From positions 1 to 14,197 of the forward strand of contig DAOVLE010000137.1 in NCBI GenBank assembly GCA_030631415.1: a stretch of 14,197 nt of DNA. The letters are read 5' to 3'. Positions 1 to 7,871 of this stretch are shown here, piece by piece. Each line of letters opens with the position of its first letter. The stretch's first letter is position 1. The notes beneath the pieces were generated by a model, which saw only the letters and a program-made list of their open reading frames with translations, did no database searches and had not been told where the DNA came from. The translations under genes and the position numbers were made by a program. The stretch is from JAAEQG01 sp023133475 (GTDB lineage Bacteria > Planctomycetota > Phycisphaerae > UBA1845).

Positions 1-42
1 GTCCCCCACCGCTAAAGCGATGGGCCACCCACCAATCAGGGC

Positions 43-79
43 GGTGGGTTGCGTCCGCCTACGGTGGGCTCCACCCACC
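43..79 (-). repeat. 37-nt double-stem palindrome, copy 1
   Basis: Arms follow a 7-3-7-3-7-3-7 plan: GGTGGGT and ACCCACC outside (43-49, 73-79), GTCCGCC and GGTGGGC inside (53-59, 63-69), with a TAC loop. The outer stem is perfect; the inner stem has two mismatches. Read on the minus strand it begins GTAGGGTGGGTGGA, as the other copies do. Confidence 0.75.
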
Positions 80-125
80 CTACAGATACTATCCGCAGAT
101 TACGCAGACTTGCGAGGACGAAGAA

Positions 126-142
126 GGCGGGTGGAACCCGCC
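126..142 (-). terminator. Hairpin after the 409-aa FlgD-like gene, possible terminator
   Basis: On the minus strand GGCGGGT-TCC-ACCCGCC followed by TTCTTCGTCC, eight bases beyond the TGA stop at 151-153. Same family and tail as the hairpin after dprA. Confidence 0.42.
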
Positions 143-150
143 CTACAGAA

Positions 151-1380
151 TCATCTGTGAATCTCGACGATCCGGCTTGCCGTGCCGCAATGGTTCCGAA
201 AGCTGGTCACCCCCATTGTCAGCACGTGCCGCCCCGGCGCCAACCCCGAAATGTCCCACGGATATGCGAAGGGAACGTGCCCCTGCTCAACCTCAGCCAC
301 ACGCTTGTCGTCCACGTACACGATCAACTCGAACCTCTGGTTGAGCATGAATTCGCGTTCGGTTGGATCGGGAAGATCGACCCGCACCAGGATAGGATTC
401 ATCTCTCCACGCCGGATCACCGCCACCCGAGGATCGGCGGGCACGGTGGCGGTTTGCGTGGTGGCTGGCTGGGTTGTGGGCTGCGACGACGGAGCCGTCA
501 TCGGCTGATCATCGATGCCCACCAGGCTCATCTCCACCTGGGGGTCACGGTTCAGGTGAACCGGGATGCTCCAATGCGGGGAAATAAGCGCACCAGCCGC
601 CTTCATACGCGGCGCCGGGGGTTTGTGCTGCCGATGTCTCCCCCTGCTCAGATAGTAAGTGCGGTAGTCCAGGGTGGAGTTTCCGGTAGTGATGACGGAC
701 TTGTCCGGCAAAGCCATCGCCGCCACCGCGATACGCACGTCGGGGATGTCCACCACCCGGCGCAAACCGCTCTCATCCTTGCCGTCCCAGTGCTCCAGGC
801 ACAAGCCTCGTGTCCGGGGTTCCCAATTCACGATAGTGCGGGCCAGCGGCCCATTTACCACCCCTGCCCGAACCAATACCCGAGACGCCTTGGGAAGCTG
901 ATAGGTGAACCGATAGCGATCCAGGGTCTTCAACGCGGAAGCGGTCACCCGTTCCCCCCCGGAGGTGAGAAGCGGGTCCCACAGATCACCCTCGTCACCG
1001 GCGACAGCCTGAAGTTCAAACGTGTACGCCTCATCGGGAACGACGATCCCGTCGATGTCCCGACCACCCCAATCAAGCGTGTTGAGCCCGGCACCGCACG
1101 GTTTGGGAACCCTCACCCGGGCGATCAACTCGCGGTTTGGGCCGTAGACGATCAACGTAACTTTCGCCGGTTTGGTCATCGAGAAGCGAATCGCAACCGT
1201 CTCATTCGCAGAGGGGTTGAACGAACGACGAAGGGGTTCGACCTGGCGGATTTTCAGAGGCGGCAGTTTGCGTTCATCCTTCGCTTTTGCGTCGGTCGGG
1301 GTTGCAGTTGGGGCAGTGTCACCCACACCAGGCGACGCACTGAGGAGCAAAACCGCCGAAAGCACAACCCGGCAGACCAT
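151..1380 (-). CDS. Secreted protein with FlgD-like Ig domains
   Basis: Predicted 409-aa exported protein of unknown role. Residues 1-20 look like a signal peptide (VVLSAVLLLSAS, then a short Gly/Asp region). Residues about 58-125 and 157-222 each resemble a FlgD-type Ig-like module: beta strands followed by a turn of the form LDWGGRD (102-108) or EHWDGKD (196-202), as in FlgD_ig domains of envelope proteins. A Ser/Thr/Gln/Pro linker (about 296-313) precedes a C-terminal domain (about 316-409) with a possible third beta-sandwich. ATG at 1380 is preceded by GAGG five to six bases upstream. It lies 171 bp downstream of the RHS gene on the same strand, behind repeat-filled DNA. A short hairpin follows eight bases after the TGA stop. 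The export and FlgD-like calls are fairly secure from the pattern; a link to the RHS protein is inference from position and shared domain type. Confidence 0.82.
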   Translation of the reverse strand: MVCRVVLSAVLLLSASPGVGDTAPTATPTDAKAKDERKLPPLKIRQVEPLRRSFNPSANETVAIRFSMTKPAKVTLIVYGPNRELIARVRVPKPCGAGLNTLDWGGRDIDGIVVPDEAYTFELQAVAGDEGDLWDPLLTSGGERVTASALKTLDRYRFTYQLPKASRVLVRAGVVNGPLARTIVNWEPRTRGLCLEHWDGKDESGLRRVVDIPDVRIAVAAMALPDKSVITTGNSTLDYRTYYLSRGRHRQHKPPAPRMKAAGALISPHWSIPVHLNRDPQVEMSLVGIDDQPMTAPSSQPTTQPATTQTATVPADPRVAVIRRGEMNPILVRVDLPDPTEREFMLNQRFELIVYVDDKRVAEVEQGHVPFAYPWDISGLAPGRHVLTMGVTSFRNHCGTASRIVEIHR

Positions 1381-1393
1381 ATCAACCTCGCGG

Positions 1394-1427
1394 AATTGAA
1401 AATGGAAAATTGAAAATGGAAAATGGG
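1394..1427. repeat. 14-nt tandem repeat (AATTGAAAATGGAA)
   Basis: Two exact copies (1394-1407, 1408-1421) followed by a partial third. The unit is itself two similar 7-mers. It lies in the leader of the 409-aa gene, just upstream of its ribosome binding site. Confidence 0.85.
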
Positions 1428-1465
1428 GGGATGGAAAACATTGTCGTCAGGTGCACTCTCTTCTT

Positions 1466-1489
1466 CTCTGCGTCTCTGCGTCTCTGCGT
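1466..1489. repeat. 8-nt tandem repeat (CTCTGCGT x3)
   Basis: Three perfect copies of CTCTGCGT between the RHS gene and the 409-aa gene. On the minus strand the sequence would read ETQRRRE, a motif often seen in spurious ORFs, so it is a dispersed DNA repeat and not coding. Confidence 0.85.
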
Positions 1490-1551
1490 TCATAAAAAAT
1501 GTGGGTCAGCGCAGACACGGTGGTCGTATTCTCAAATCTCTGACTCGCGGA

Positions 1552-4500
1552 TTACCTACTCGGGCAGCGGCACCATTGCACTGAAGTGCGGCACGCCTGC
1601 CCGCCGGCGGAGAAGGTCAAGGAGACCCCGCCGGTCGCCGATACGCCTCCACCACCACTAAGTCCGCTGTCGGGATCGTAGGAGGCGTTCACACTTCCAC
1701 CAACACCAACGCCCCCCGCGCCGATGCCCGCACCTCCGAATGCGGAGGTGCCCCAACCGGACATGCCAAACCCGGTCGAGGCTCCGTTGAAGCTGATGTT
1801 GGCCTCAACGCCGATCGAGCCTCCCAGCCCACCGCCAATCTGAGCGCATCTTACAACAATGCTGCACTGTTCGCCCGTGCGGAGGTTCTTGACCAACCCT
1901 GTCCACGACGAATACCCGCCAAAGAACAGAAATCCTCCAGCCTGAATGCCCACCCCGGACCAAGTGTCCAGCCCGGTGGGGTCCAGAAAATTGACCGGGT
2001 TGGCCAGAGCATACTGGTAAAGGTTCAGACCGCCCTCAAGCCCGATGGGATCGGTTTGCAGGAACCGCCCGACACCAGCCGTATAAGCACGCGCGCGATA
2101 GTGGTACAAACCACTCTCCGCATCAAGTTCCCGCCCAGTATAAGTGTATGCGTTGGCGACGCCCTCGTTGGCTACGAGGACGCGACCGAACGAGTCGTAG
2201 AGATAGTCGCTCACCACACCCTCGGCGGCGTCGGTCAACAGTTTGACCGAGCCCATACCATCTTCGTGATAGAAGTGGTTTACGCCACCGCGCCGCATCA
2301 CCAACGGCTCATCGTAGCGCGGGCCGTGCAGGTAGGAGGCTAACAACACGTTGGCACCGTCGTACTCGGACGCGATGGTCTCAAAAGCATAGACGAACCG
2401 CGTGACCGCACCATCGACATCCTTCTCAATCCGGCGCCCCAAGGGATCGTAGCTATAGGCAACCACGCTACCGTCGGGAAGATCGACGCTCACCAGGTGA
2501 TTCTCGGCATCGTAGCCATACAAGGTCACCGCGCCGCCGGCCTTGGCGATCCTGCTGGTCAGATTGCCAACCACGTCGTAGGCATAGGTGAAGTCGTCGT
2601 CGCTGAGCAGGCGATTATCCGCATCGTGGGTGTAACTGGACGACAGGTGCGAGGAAAGACGGTTGCCGACGGGGTCCAAACCATAAGTCTCGTTGGGATT
2701 GACTCCCGGATTCGGATGCGTCGCGGTGGTCTGGCGATAGAGATCGTCATAGCCGTACTCGTGCAGCCCATCGTTGTCGGTCATGGTCTGCCAGATGCCG
2801 GCATTGTCGGCCGTGTAGCTGAAACTGAGCAGAAGCGACTCGTCGGCTTTATGGTGTTCGATCCCCAGCAGGCGCTGGGACTCGTTGTACGAATAGGCTG
2901 CGTAGGTTCCGTTGGGGAGCGTTCGGGCGGTGCGGGCACCGGCACGATCATAGGCGTATGTGACCTCGCCCATGGACGGATGTGCAATCCGCGTCACCCT
3001 GCCGGCGGCATCGTAAAAATAGGTTGTGCTCACACCCTCGGGATCGGTCATCAAGGTTCGTCGGCCCACGGCGTCGTACTCGTAGCCAATCGTTTTGCCC
3101 CAGGTGGTGTTGGCTTCGGTCAGGCGATTGCCGAGCCCGTTGTAGGTGAAAGTCAACGCCGCCGCCGGGTTGGCTGTGGTGGTCAGGTTTCCCACCGCGT
3201 CGTAAGCGTATGTGACCATCGAGGCGTCGGGATAGACCCGGGACGTCAGACGCCCGAACGAATCGTAAGCGAGAGTGGTGGTCTGGCTGTTGCGGTCGGT
3301 TTCCGAGACCACCAGCCCCGTAGGCCCATAGGCGGTCAGCTCGAACGTGGTGTCCGGGTAGGTTGTCCTGGTCAACCGTCCCAGGGCGTCGTACTCGAAC
3401 GCCATAGTGTGGCTGTTGGGATCGGTGAGCGAGGTGCGATTGCCCACCGCATCGTAAGCGTACGACGTGTTCTGGCTGAGGGCGTCGATCTGGAGAGTCA
3501 GCCTGCCTGCCAGGTCGTACCCGTAAGTCGTCTGCTTGTTATTTCCGTCCGTGAGTCTGGTGATATAGCCTCGGTGGTCGTACTCGCATTGGGTCTCGCT
3601 ACCGGTCGGTGCGGTGCGCCGCGTGATCCTGCCGAAGAGGTCGTAGGCGAACGTCGTACTCTGTTCTTCGCCATCGCCAAGTGTAGTCAGCCGGTTGTTG
3701 GCATCGTAGGCGGCTGTGCGGGTGTTGCCCAGCGGGTCGGCTATCGAGGTCCGCCACCCCAGCGCATCGTAGCCAAAAGTCCACTCCCCGTCCGGAATGG
3801 TGAGTGAGGTCAGGTTGCCCATCGAATCATATGCGTAGGTGGTTTCGTTCGACAGCGCGTCGGTCATCCGGGTACGGTTCCCGAGCTGGTCATACTCGAA
3901 GGTGGCGCTGTTCCCCGCCGGGTCCGTGCGGGTCAGCATGTTGCCGTCGGCATCGTAAACAAAGAAGGTCTCACGCTGGAGCAGATCGCCCTGGGCCTCG
4001 ATGAGCCGAGTCAAGTTGCCGTAGCTGTCGTACTCGTAGCAGGTGACCACGTCGAGCGCATCGGTGACGGTCTCCACCAGCCCAAGTTCGTTGTAGGTCC
4101 ATGAGGTGGTGTTGCTCAGCGGATCGGTCTCGCTCAGCATTCGCCCTTCGTCGTCATAGCTGAAGTAAGCGGTGTAGTTGTTGGCGTTCCTCTCGGAGGT
4201 CAGGTTGTAGGCTGAGTCGTACCCGAACGCCGTTTGCCCGCCCAGGGGGTCTGTGATATTGCTGATCACCCCGGTCGAGTGGAAGGCGTAAGTCCATATG
4301 GCTCCGGTGATGGTGTCGGTCTTGCGTGTCTGCGTGCTGGAGGGGTAGGTATAGGTGAAATCGCCCTGTTCGTCGATGAGACGCTGAACCCTACCCTGCT
4401 CGTCGTAAGTCACGCTGAACAAGCTGTCGCTCGACGGCGTGGAGCATCCGGTGAGCCGACCGTCCAGGTATTCGCAGGTCCAGACTTGGTTGTCCGCGTC

Positions 4501-5268
4501 GGCATGGGAGGTTAGATTCCCGGATTCGTCGTACTCGTAGGAGACGCTCCGGCCGCCGAAGTCGGAGATTCCGCTCACCAATCCGTTGGGGCTGTATGTG
4601 ATGGTGATGGTGCGGTCGTGTGGGAGCGTGACGGTCTCAGGCCGACCGGCGATGTCGTAGGTGAAGGTAATCGTGTTGTTGTTGGGATCGGTGATGCTCA
4701 GCAGTTTGGTGTCCTCGTCGTATTGGCTGACGATGCCGTCGGGCGTCACATACTCGAACCCGCCGAGGACCTTGGTCAACATATCGTCCCTGCCAACCGG
4801 TGGCATATAGCTATCGTCGGGCTGTTTGGTGAAGTGTATACGTTGCCCATCGGGCGAGCGCACCACGACGATTTCCTGTGACATGTTGCCCCGGAAGGTG
4901 GGAATCGCCATCATATCGAGTGTGGAATGGGTCCCCCGCCCGAAGAAACCGATATAGAAATCATCGCTCTTGTAGGTTCGGGTGATGTCGAACTGGAGCG
5001 CCCCACCGGGTTGATACGCCAGGTCCACAAACTTCTTGAAGAACGTCCCGCTGGACACCAGCACCGGCGAACCGCTCCCGTTACAAGGCTCGCACGGCGG
5101 CGTATAGCAAGGCGGGTCCCACGGCCCGTCGTCGGGCCTGGTATTCGGCTCGTCTTTCCCGATGGCGGGGTTGTCCGCCGCCATGGCTGGGATCCCCGCC
5201 AGGGTGACCAGCAGCATCGCGCCAAGCCCCCACAACACCCACTTATTTGGGTTCGTGACATAAAACAT
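1552..5268 (-). CDS. Secreted RHS/YD-repeat protein with glycine-rich C-terminal tail
   Basis: 1238-aa RHS-family protein. Residues 1-30 form a signal peptide (LGAMLLVTLAGIPAMA|AD). A Cys/Pro-rich stretch (C54, C59, C62) leads into a DUF6531-like start (about 65-140, GSPVLVSSGTFFKKFVDLAY). Roughly 30 YD repeats follow (YDALGRLT, YDAVGNLT and similar, about 185-990), which in known RHS proteins build a hollow beta-shell. The RHS-associated core spans about 1000-1100 (YRARAYTAGVGRFLQTDPIG ... NFLDPTGL); in characterised relatives the DPxGL region is where the C terminus is autoproteolytically cut. The remaining 138 residues (1101-1238) are glycine-rich with cysteines at 1135, 1141, 1226, 1233 and 1235, and I recognise no toxin domain. 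The start is supported by GGAG ten bases upstream of ATG. It follows the PKD/FlgD-like gene by 62 bp. Target and function are unknown. Confidence 0.93.
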   Translation of the reverse strand: MFYVTNPNKWVLWGLGAMLLVTLAGIPAMAADNPAIGKDEPNTRPDDGPWDPPCYTPPCEPCNGSGSPVLVSSGTFFKKFVDLAYQPGGALQFDITRTYKSDDFYIGFFGRGTHSTLDMMAIPTFRGNMSQEIVVVRSPDGQRIHFTKQPDDSYMPPVGRDDMLTKVLGGFEYVTPDGIVSQYDEDTKLLSITDPNNNTITFTYDIAGRPETVTLPHDRTITITYSPNGLVSGISDFGGRSVSYEYDESGNLTSHADADNQVWTCEYLDGRLTGCSTPSSDSLFSVTYDEQGRVQRLIDEQGDFTYTYPSSTQTRKTDTITGAIWTYAFHSTGVISNITDPLGGQTAFGYDSAYNLTSERNANNYTAYFSYDDEGRMLSETDPLSNTTSWTYNELGLVETVTDALDVVTCYEYDSYGNLTRLIEAQGDLLQRETFFVYDADGNMLTRTDPAGNSATFEYDQLGNRTRMTDALSNETTYAYDSMGNLTSLTIPDGEWTFGYDALGWRTSIADPLGNTRTAAYDANNRLTTLGDGEEQSTTFAYDLFGRITRRTAPTGSETQCEYDHRGYITRLTDGNNKQTTYGYDLAGRLTLQIDALSQNTSYAYDAVGNRTSLTDPNSHTMAFEYDALGRLTRTTYPDTTFELTAYGPTGLVVSETDRNSQTTTLAYDSFGRLTSRVYPDASMVTYAYDAVGNLTTTANPAAALTFTYNGLGNRLTEANTTWGKTIGYEYDAVGRRTLMTDPEGVSTTYFYDAAGRVTRIAHPSMGEVTYAYDRAGARTARTLPNGTYAAYSYNESQRLLGIEHHKADESLLLSFSYTADNAGIWQTMTDNDGLHEYGYDDLYRQTTATHPNPGVNPNETYGLDPVGNRLSSHLSSSYTHDADNRLLSDDDFTYAYDVVGNLTSRIAKAGGAVTLYGYDAENHLVSVDLPDGSVVAYSYDPLGRRIEKDVDGAVTRFVYAFETIASEYDGANVLLASYLHGPRYDEPLVMRRGGVNHFYHEDGMGSVKLLTDAAEGVVSDYLYDSFGRVLVANEGVANAYTYTGRELDAESGLYHYRARAYTAGVGRFLQTDPIGLEGGLNLYQYALANPVNFLDPTGLDTWSGVGIQAGGFLFFGGYSSWTGLVKNLRTGEQCSIVVRCAQIGGGLGGSIGVEANISFNGASTGFGMSGWGTSAFGGAGIGAGGVGVGGSVNASYDPDSGLSGGGGVSATGGVSLTFSAGGQACRTSVQWCRCPSR

Positions 5269-5330
5269 GGGTCTTATCTCCGTATGTAGCGGAAAGCCGG
5301 TAGCTTGCGGCTCACCGCCCTTGCCGGTGC

Positions 5331-7661
5331 CTAATAACGCACCACCATCAGCGCATTGCGGCTGATCGACGCATTGCCCTTCTCGTCTATTGCAATGAAC
5401 GATATCGCATATCGGCCAGGGGCCAAGTACTCTCCGTTGGCTGCCCGGCCATCCCAGTCGATACTATGAGCACCTGCCTCCAGGCACTCGGTTTGGAACA
5501 CTTTTAGCGTCACCCCGGTGTCCAGGCTGATCACCTTTGCCGTCACCGAGCTTTGCGTGGCGATCTCGAAGTTGAGGGACACACCGGGTTCTGGCGGCAT
5601 ACGGTCTGTCGGGCTGTAGAGCGTCGGGTCGATCTGAAGGTCGATAATCTCCGGGCGACCCTCGACCACGATGGCATTGTCGGGCAGGGTCCAGCCGTTG
5701 ACGCTCCACAAGTAGTATACCGAGGGGACAAACTGCCCCTCCGAATCCAGCCCCGCCCACCAGTAGGTGTACGTGCCCGCCCCCATCGCCAGGTTGTCGA
5801 ATGGCGTGTTGACGCGGTTGGTGCCACCCGGAAGGATGTACAACGATGCCCGCGAGGCGGTCGGAATCTCAAACTTCATCTCCCAGAACTCGCCCAGAAA
5901 CGGGCTGAAGCTTCCCGGGTTGGCTGTCAACTGATCCGCAAGGTAGTGGTCGCCTCCGGTGAAGTCAGCCAGGTCAATCGTGTCGGTGCGTCCGGGATAG
6001 CTGTACTGGAGCACGGCGTAGTAGGCGTCCGGATGGCACGGCTCGTAGCGGAAATCACGCCCGTCCCAGAGATCGTCGTACATGCCGGCCGGGCGGGACT
6101 CGTGGTCCACCAGCGTCCGAATCACTCGCCCATTCACCACCTCGCCGGTGGTCAGGGTTTGGTCTTTGGCACGCAGGTAAAGCCAGACGGTCGAATCGAT
6201 GGTCGTGGTTGTCCGAATGGTCACCGTCTCATCGTTTGCCGGGATGACCGTATCGTCCAACACCTCCAACTCGGCTGGGGCAAACGTCTCGAAGCGCACG
6301 CGGTCTATCGTGGAGTTGGTGTCGTTATCAGTCACCCGAACAGCCGCCACCCTGACACCGGCCGTCGAATATGCGTGGCTAACGTTGCCGCTGGTGGTGC
6401 TCGAGTAATCCCAGGTTCCGTTGTCATCGAAATCCCACTCGTAGAGTTCGATCGAGCCGTCGTCCAAAGCGGTGGCGGAGAAGTTCACGGTCAGTGCATT
6501 TATTCCCTGGGCGGCGGAGGTGGAGACCGTCGGCGAACCAACCATTTTGACGTGCACTTCCTTTTGCACGATCGGGTAGTCCACCACGGCGCTCGAGTCG
6601 TGTGTCGCCCGGAACACCGGGTGATAAACGCCCGAATCAATGTACTGATGGGCCAAATTAGGCTCGGTTGTCGAGGAGTAGTTCGCGACGAAACTGCCAT
6701 CGTAGTCGAAATCCCACTCGTACAGCACGATGGGATCGTCCAGGTCGGCGGCGATACCGTGCAGGTAAACGGTCAGCGGCATCGTCCCGTTGCTCGGGGA
6801 GACCGAGGCGAAGCTCTCCGTCACCGCGATGGTCAGCGTCGTCGTGGTCAACGTGCCGTTGCTCTGCTGCACCTGGAACCGGATAGTATGGACTCCCTCC
6901 TCGTGGAACGTGTGGGTTCGGCGATCAGGCCTGGGGTCATCGATTTCGTAGGTGCCGTCGTCGTCCCAATCCCAGCGGTAATAAGCCGGCGCGCTGTCCG
7001 CCCACACCAGATTGGGTTCGAAGAACACCTCCAAAGGAGCCGGGCCCGCCCGCGGGCTCGCCGTCGGCAGCAGGGTAATCGGGGTTAACTCGAAGTCGCT
7101 ACGGGCGGTCGCCGTCGTCCCCTGCACGTCCTGAATGCCGGCTTCGACATAATGGGGGCCGTCCGCCAGTGCCTCATCGACGGTGACCACCGCCCCGCGG
7201 AAACTCTTGATGGCGTCGTCGGAGCGGTCCACCCCGTCCACCACCACCTGAAGGGTCTCCGGATCGACGTTGAGCGCCGTGGGGCCATAGTCGATCACAA
7301 TGTTTGGCCGGCGGTCGCCGATCAGTGAGCCGTCCAACGGGCTGGCGATGAACAAATACGGCGCCCCCACCACACCAATGTATGGGAAGTTCTGCCGCCA
7401 GATCAGCAGATCAGCATTGTCCACCACCCCATTGGAGTCCAGGTCCGCCCCGGTGAACCCCGGCGCCCCCGTTTGGCCTAACCGATTGCGGACCGCCAGA
7501 AGGTCGCGCATATCCACCACCTGGTTCGGCTCCGTGTCGCCCGGATGCGCCGCGAAAAGGCCCGGCACCAAAAAAAGGGCCTGCACCGCCGCCACCGTGA
7601 GTAAAGTGCCCAGTCGCCCGTACCGGGCTCCGGTCGACCGAAAACTAAATAATATCTTCAT
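5331..7661 (-). CDS. Secreted protein: dockerin-like, PKD and FlgD-like domains
   Basis: 776-aa exported protein. Residues 1-38 are a long signal peptide (hydrophobic 18-37, then AAHP). A dockerin-type pair of Asp/Asn-rich loops follows at about 41-95 (VVDMRDLLAVRNRLGQ and DLDSNGVVDNADLLIWRQNF), unusual in being at the mature N terminus. Three PKD-like domains lie at about 197-282, 285-372 and 375-460, each with a YxWDxDxDG-type core (YYRWDWDDDG, LYEWDFDYDG, LYEWDFDDNG). The C-terminal third has three FlgD-like modules (about 467-555 with DLWDGRD, 595-660 with YWWAGLDSEG, 695-770 with IDWDGRAANGEYLAPGRY). Such modules generally mediate extracellular adhesion or assembly; no catalytic domain is visible. 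The start is the ATG at 7661, with only a weak GGTGG upstream. The RHS gene begins 62 bp after the stop, so the two may form an operon. Confidence 0.9.
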   Translation of the reverse strand: MKILFSFRSTGARYGRLGTLLTVAAVQALFLVPGLFAAHPGDTEPNQVVDMRDLLAVRNRLGQTGAPGFTGADLDSNGVVDNADLLIWRQNFPYIGVVGAPYLFIASPLDGSLIGDRRPNIVIDYGPTALNVDPETLQVVVDGVDRSDDAIKSFRGAVVTVDEALADGPHYVEAGIQDVQGTTATARSDFELTPITLLPTASPRAGPAPLEVFFEPNLVWADSAPAYYRWDWDDDGTYEIDDPRPDRRTHTFHEEGVHTIRFQVQQSNGTLTTTTLTIAVTESFASVSPSNGTMPLTVYLHGIAADLDDPIVLYEWDFDYDGSFVANYSSTTEPNLAHQYIDSGVYHPVFRATHDSSAVVDYPIVQKEVHVKMVGSPTVSTSAAQGINALTVNFSATALDDGSIELYEWDFDDNGTWDYSSTTSGNVSHAYSTAGVRVAAVRVTDNDTNSTIDRVRFETFAPAELEVLDDTVIPANDETVTIRTTTTIDSTVWLYLRAKDQTLTTGEVVNGRVIRTLVDHESRPAGMYDDLWDGRDFRYEPCHPDAYYAVLQYSYPGRTDTIDLADFTGGDHYLADQLTANPGSFSPFLGEFWEMKFEIPTASRASLYILPGGTNRVNTPFDNLAMGAGTYTYWWAGLDSEGQFVPSVYYLWSVNGWTLPDNAIVVEGRPEIIDLQIDPTLYSPTDRMPPEPGVSLNFEIATQSSVTAKVISLDTGVTLKVFQTECLEAGAHSIDWDGRAANGEYLAPGRYAISFIAIDEKGNASISRNALMVVRY

Positions 7662-7871
7662 GGGTCAACCACCATTTTCAGAACCGGCATGCTGTTTTCG
7701 TTGACGTCACCTCAACCGATGAATGTGACGACTGACGATGCCGCCGCGTTCGACTGTTATAAGTGCCAACCAGACCCCCGACACCCGGCAACAGCAGCGC
7801 CGTCAGCTCGGGAGCCAAACCACCCATCAATTCCACAAACGTTCCACTTGCACTGCGATCAGGACGGGCTT

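Noticed and set aside
49..1413. 454-aa plus-strand open frame opposite the first gene
   Set aside because: Begins in a palindromic repeat, His/Arg/Pro-rich, no signal or domain; the minus-strand frame has a signal peptide, an RBS and FlgD-like modules.
1552..1968. RHS tail as a classical polymorphic toxin
   Set aside because: No catalytic motif recognised and no immunity-gene candidate downstream; kept only as an open question.
2497..3807. 436-aa plus-strand open frame opposite the RHS gene
   Set aside because: Low-complexity Val/Gly/Ile/Arg sequence produced by the antisense of repeated YD codons; no domain, and the minus strand encodes an unmistakable RHS protein.
5553..7088. 511-aa plus-strand open frame opposite the PKD/FlgD gene
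   Set aside because: Arg/Val/Gly-rich antisense shadow without domains; the minus strand has clear PKD cores.
7709..7719. TGACGTCA palindrome upstream of the PKD/FlgD gene as an operator
   Set aside because: A single 8-bp palindrome is expected by chance at this scale and no regulator or second copy supports it.
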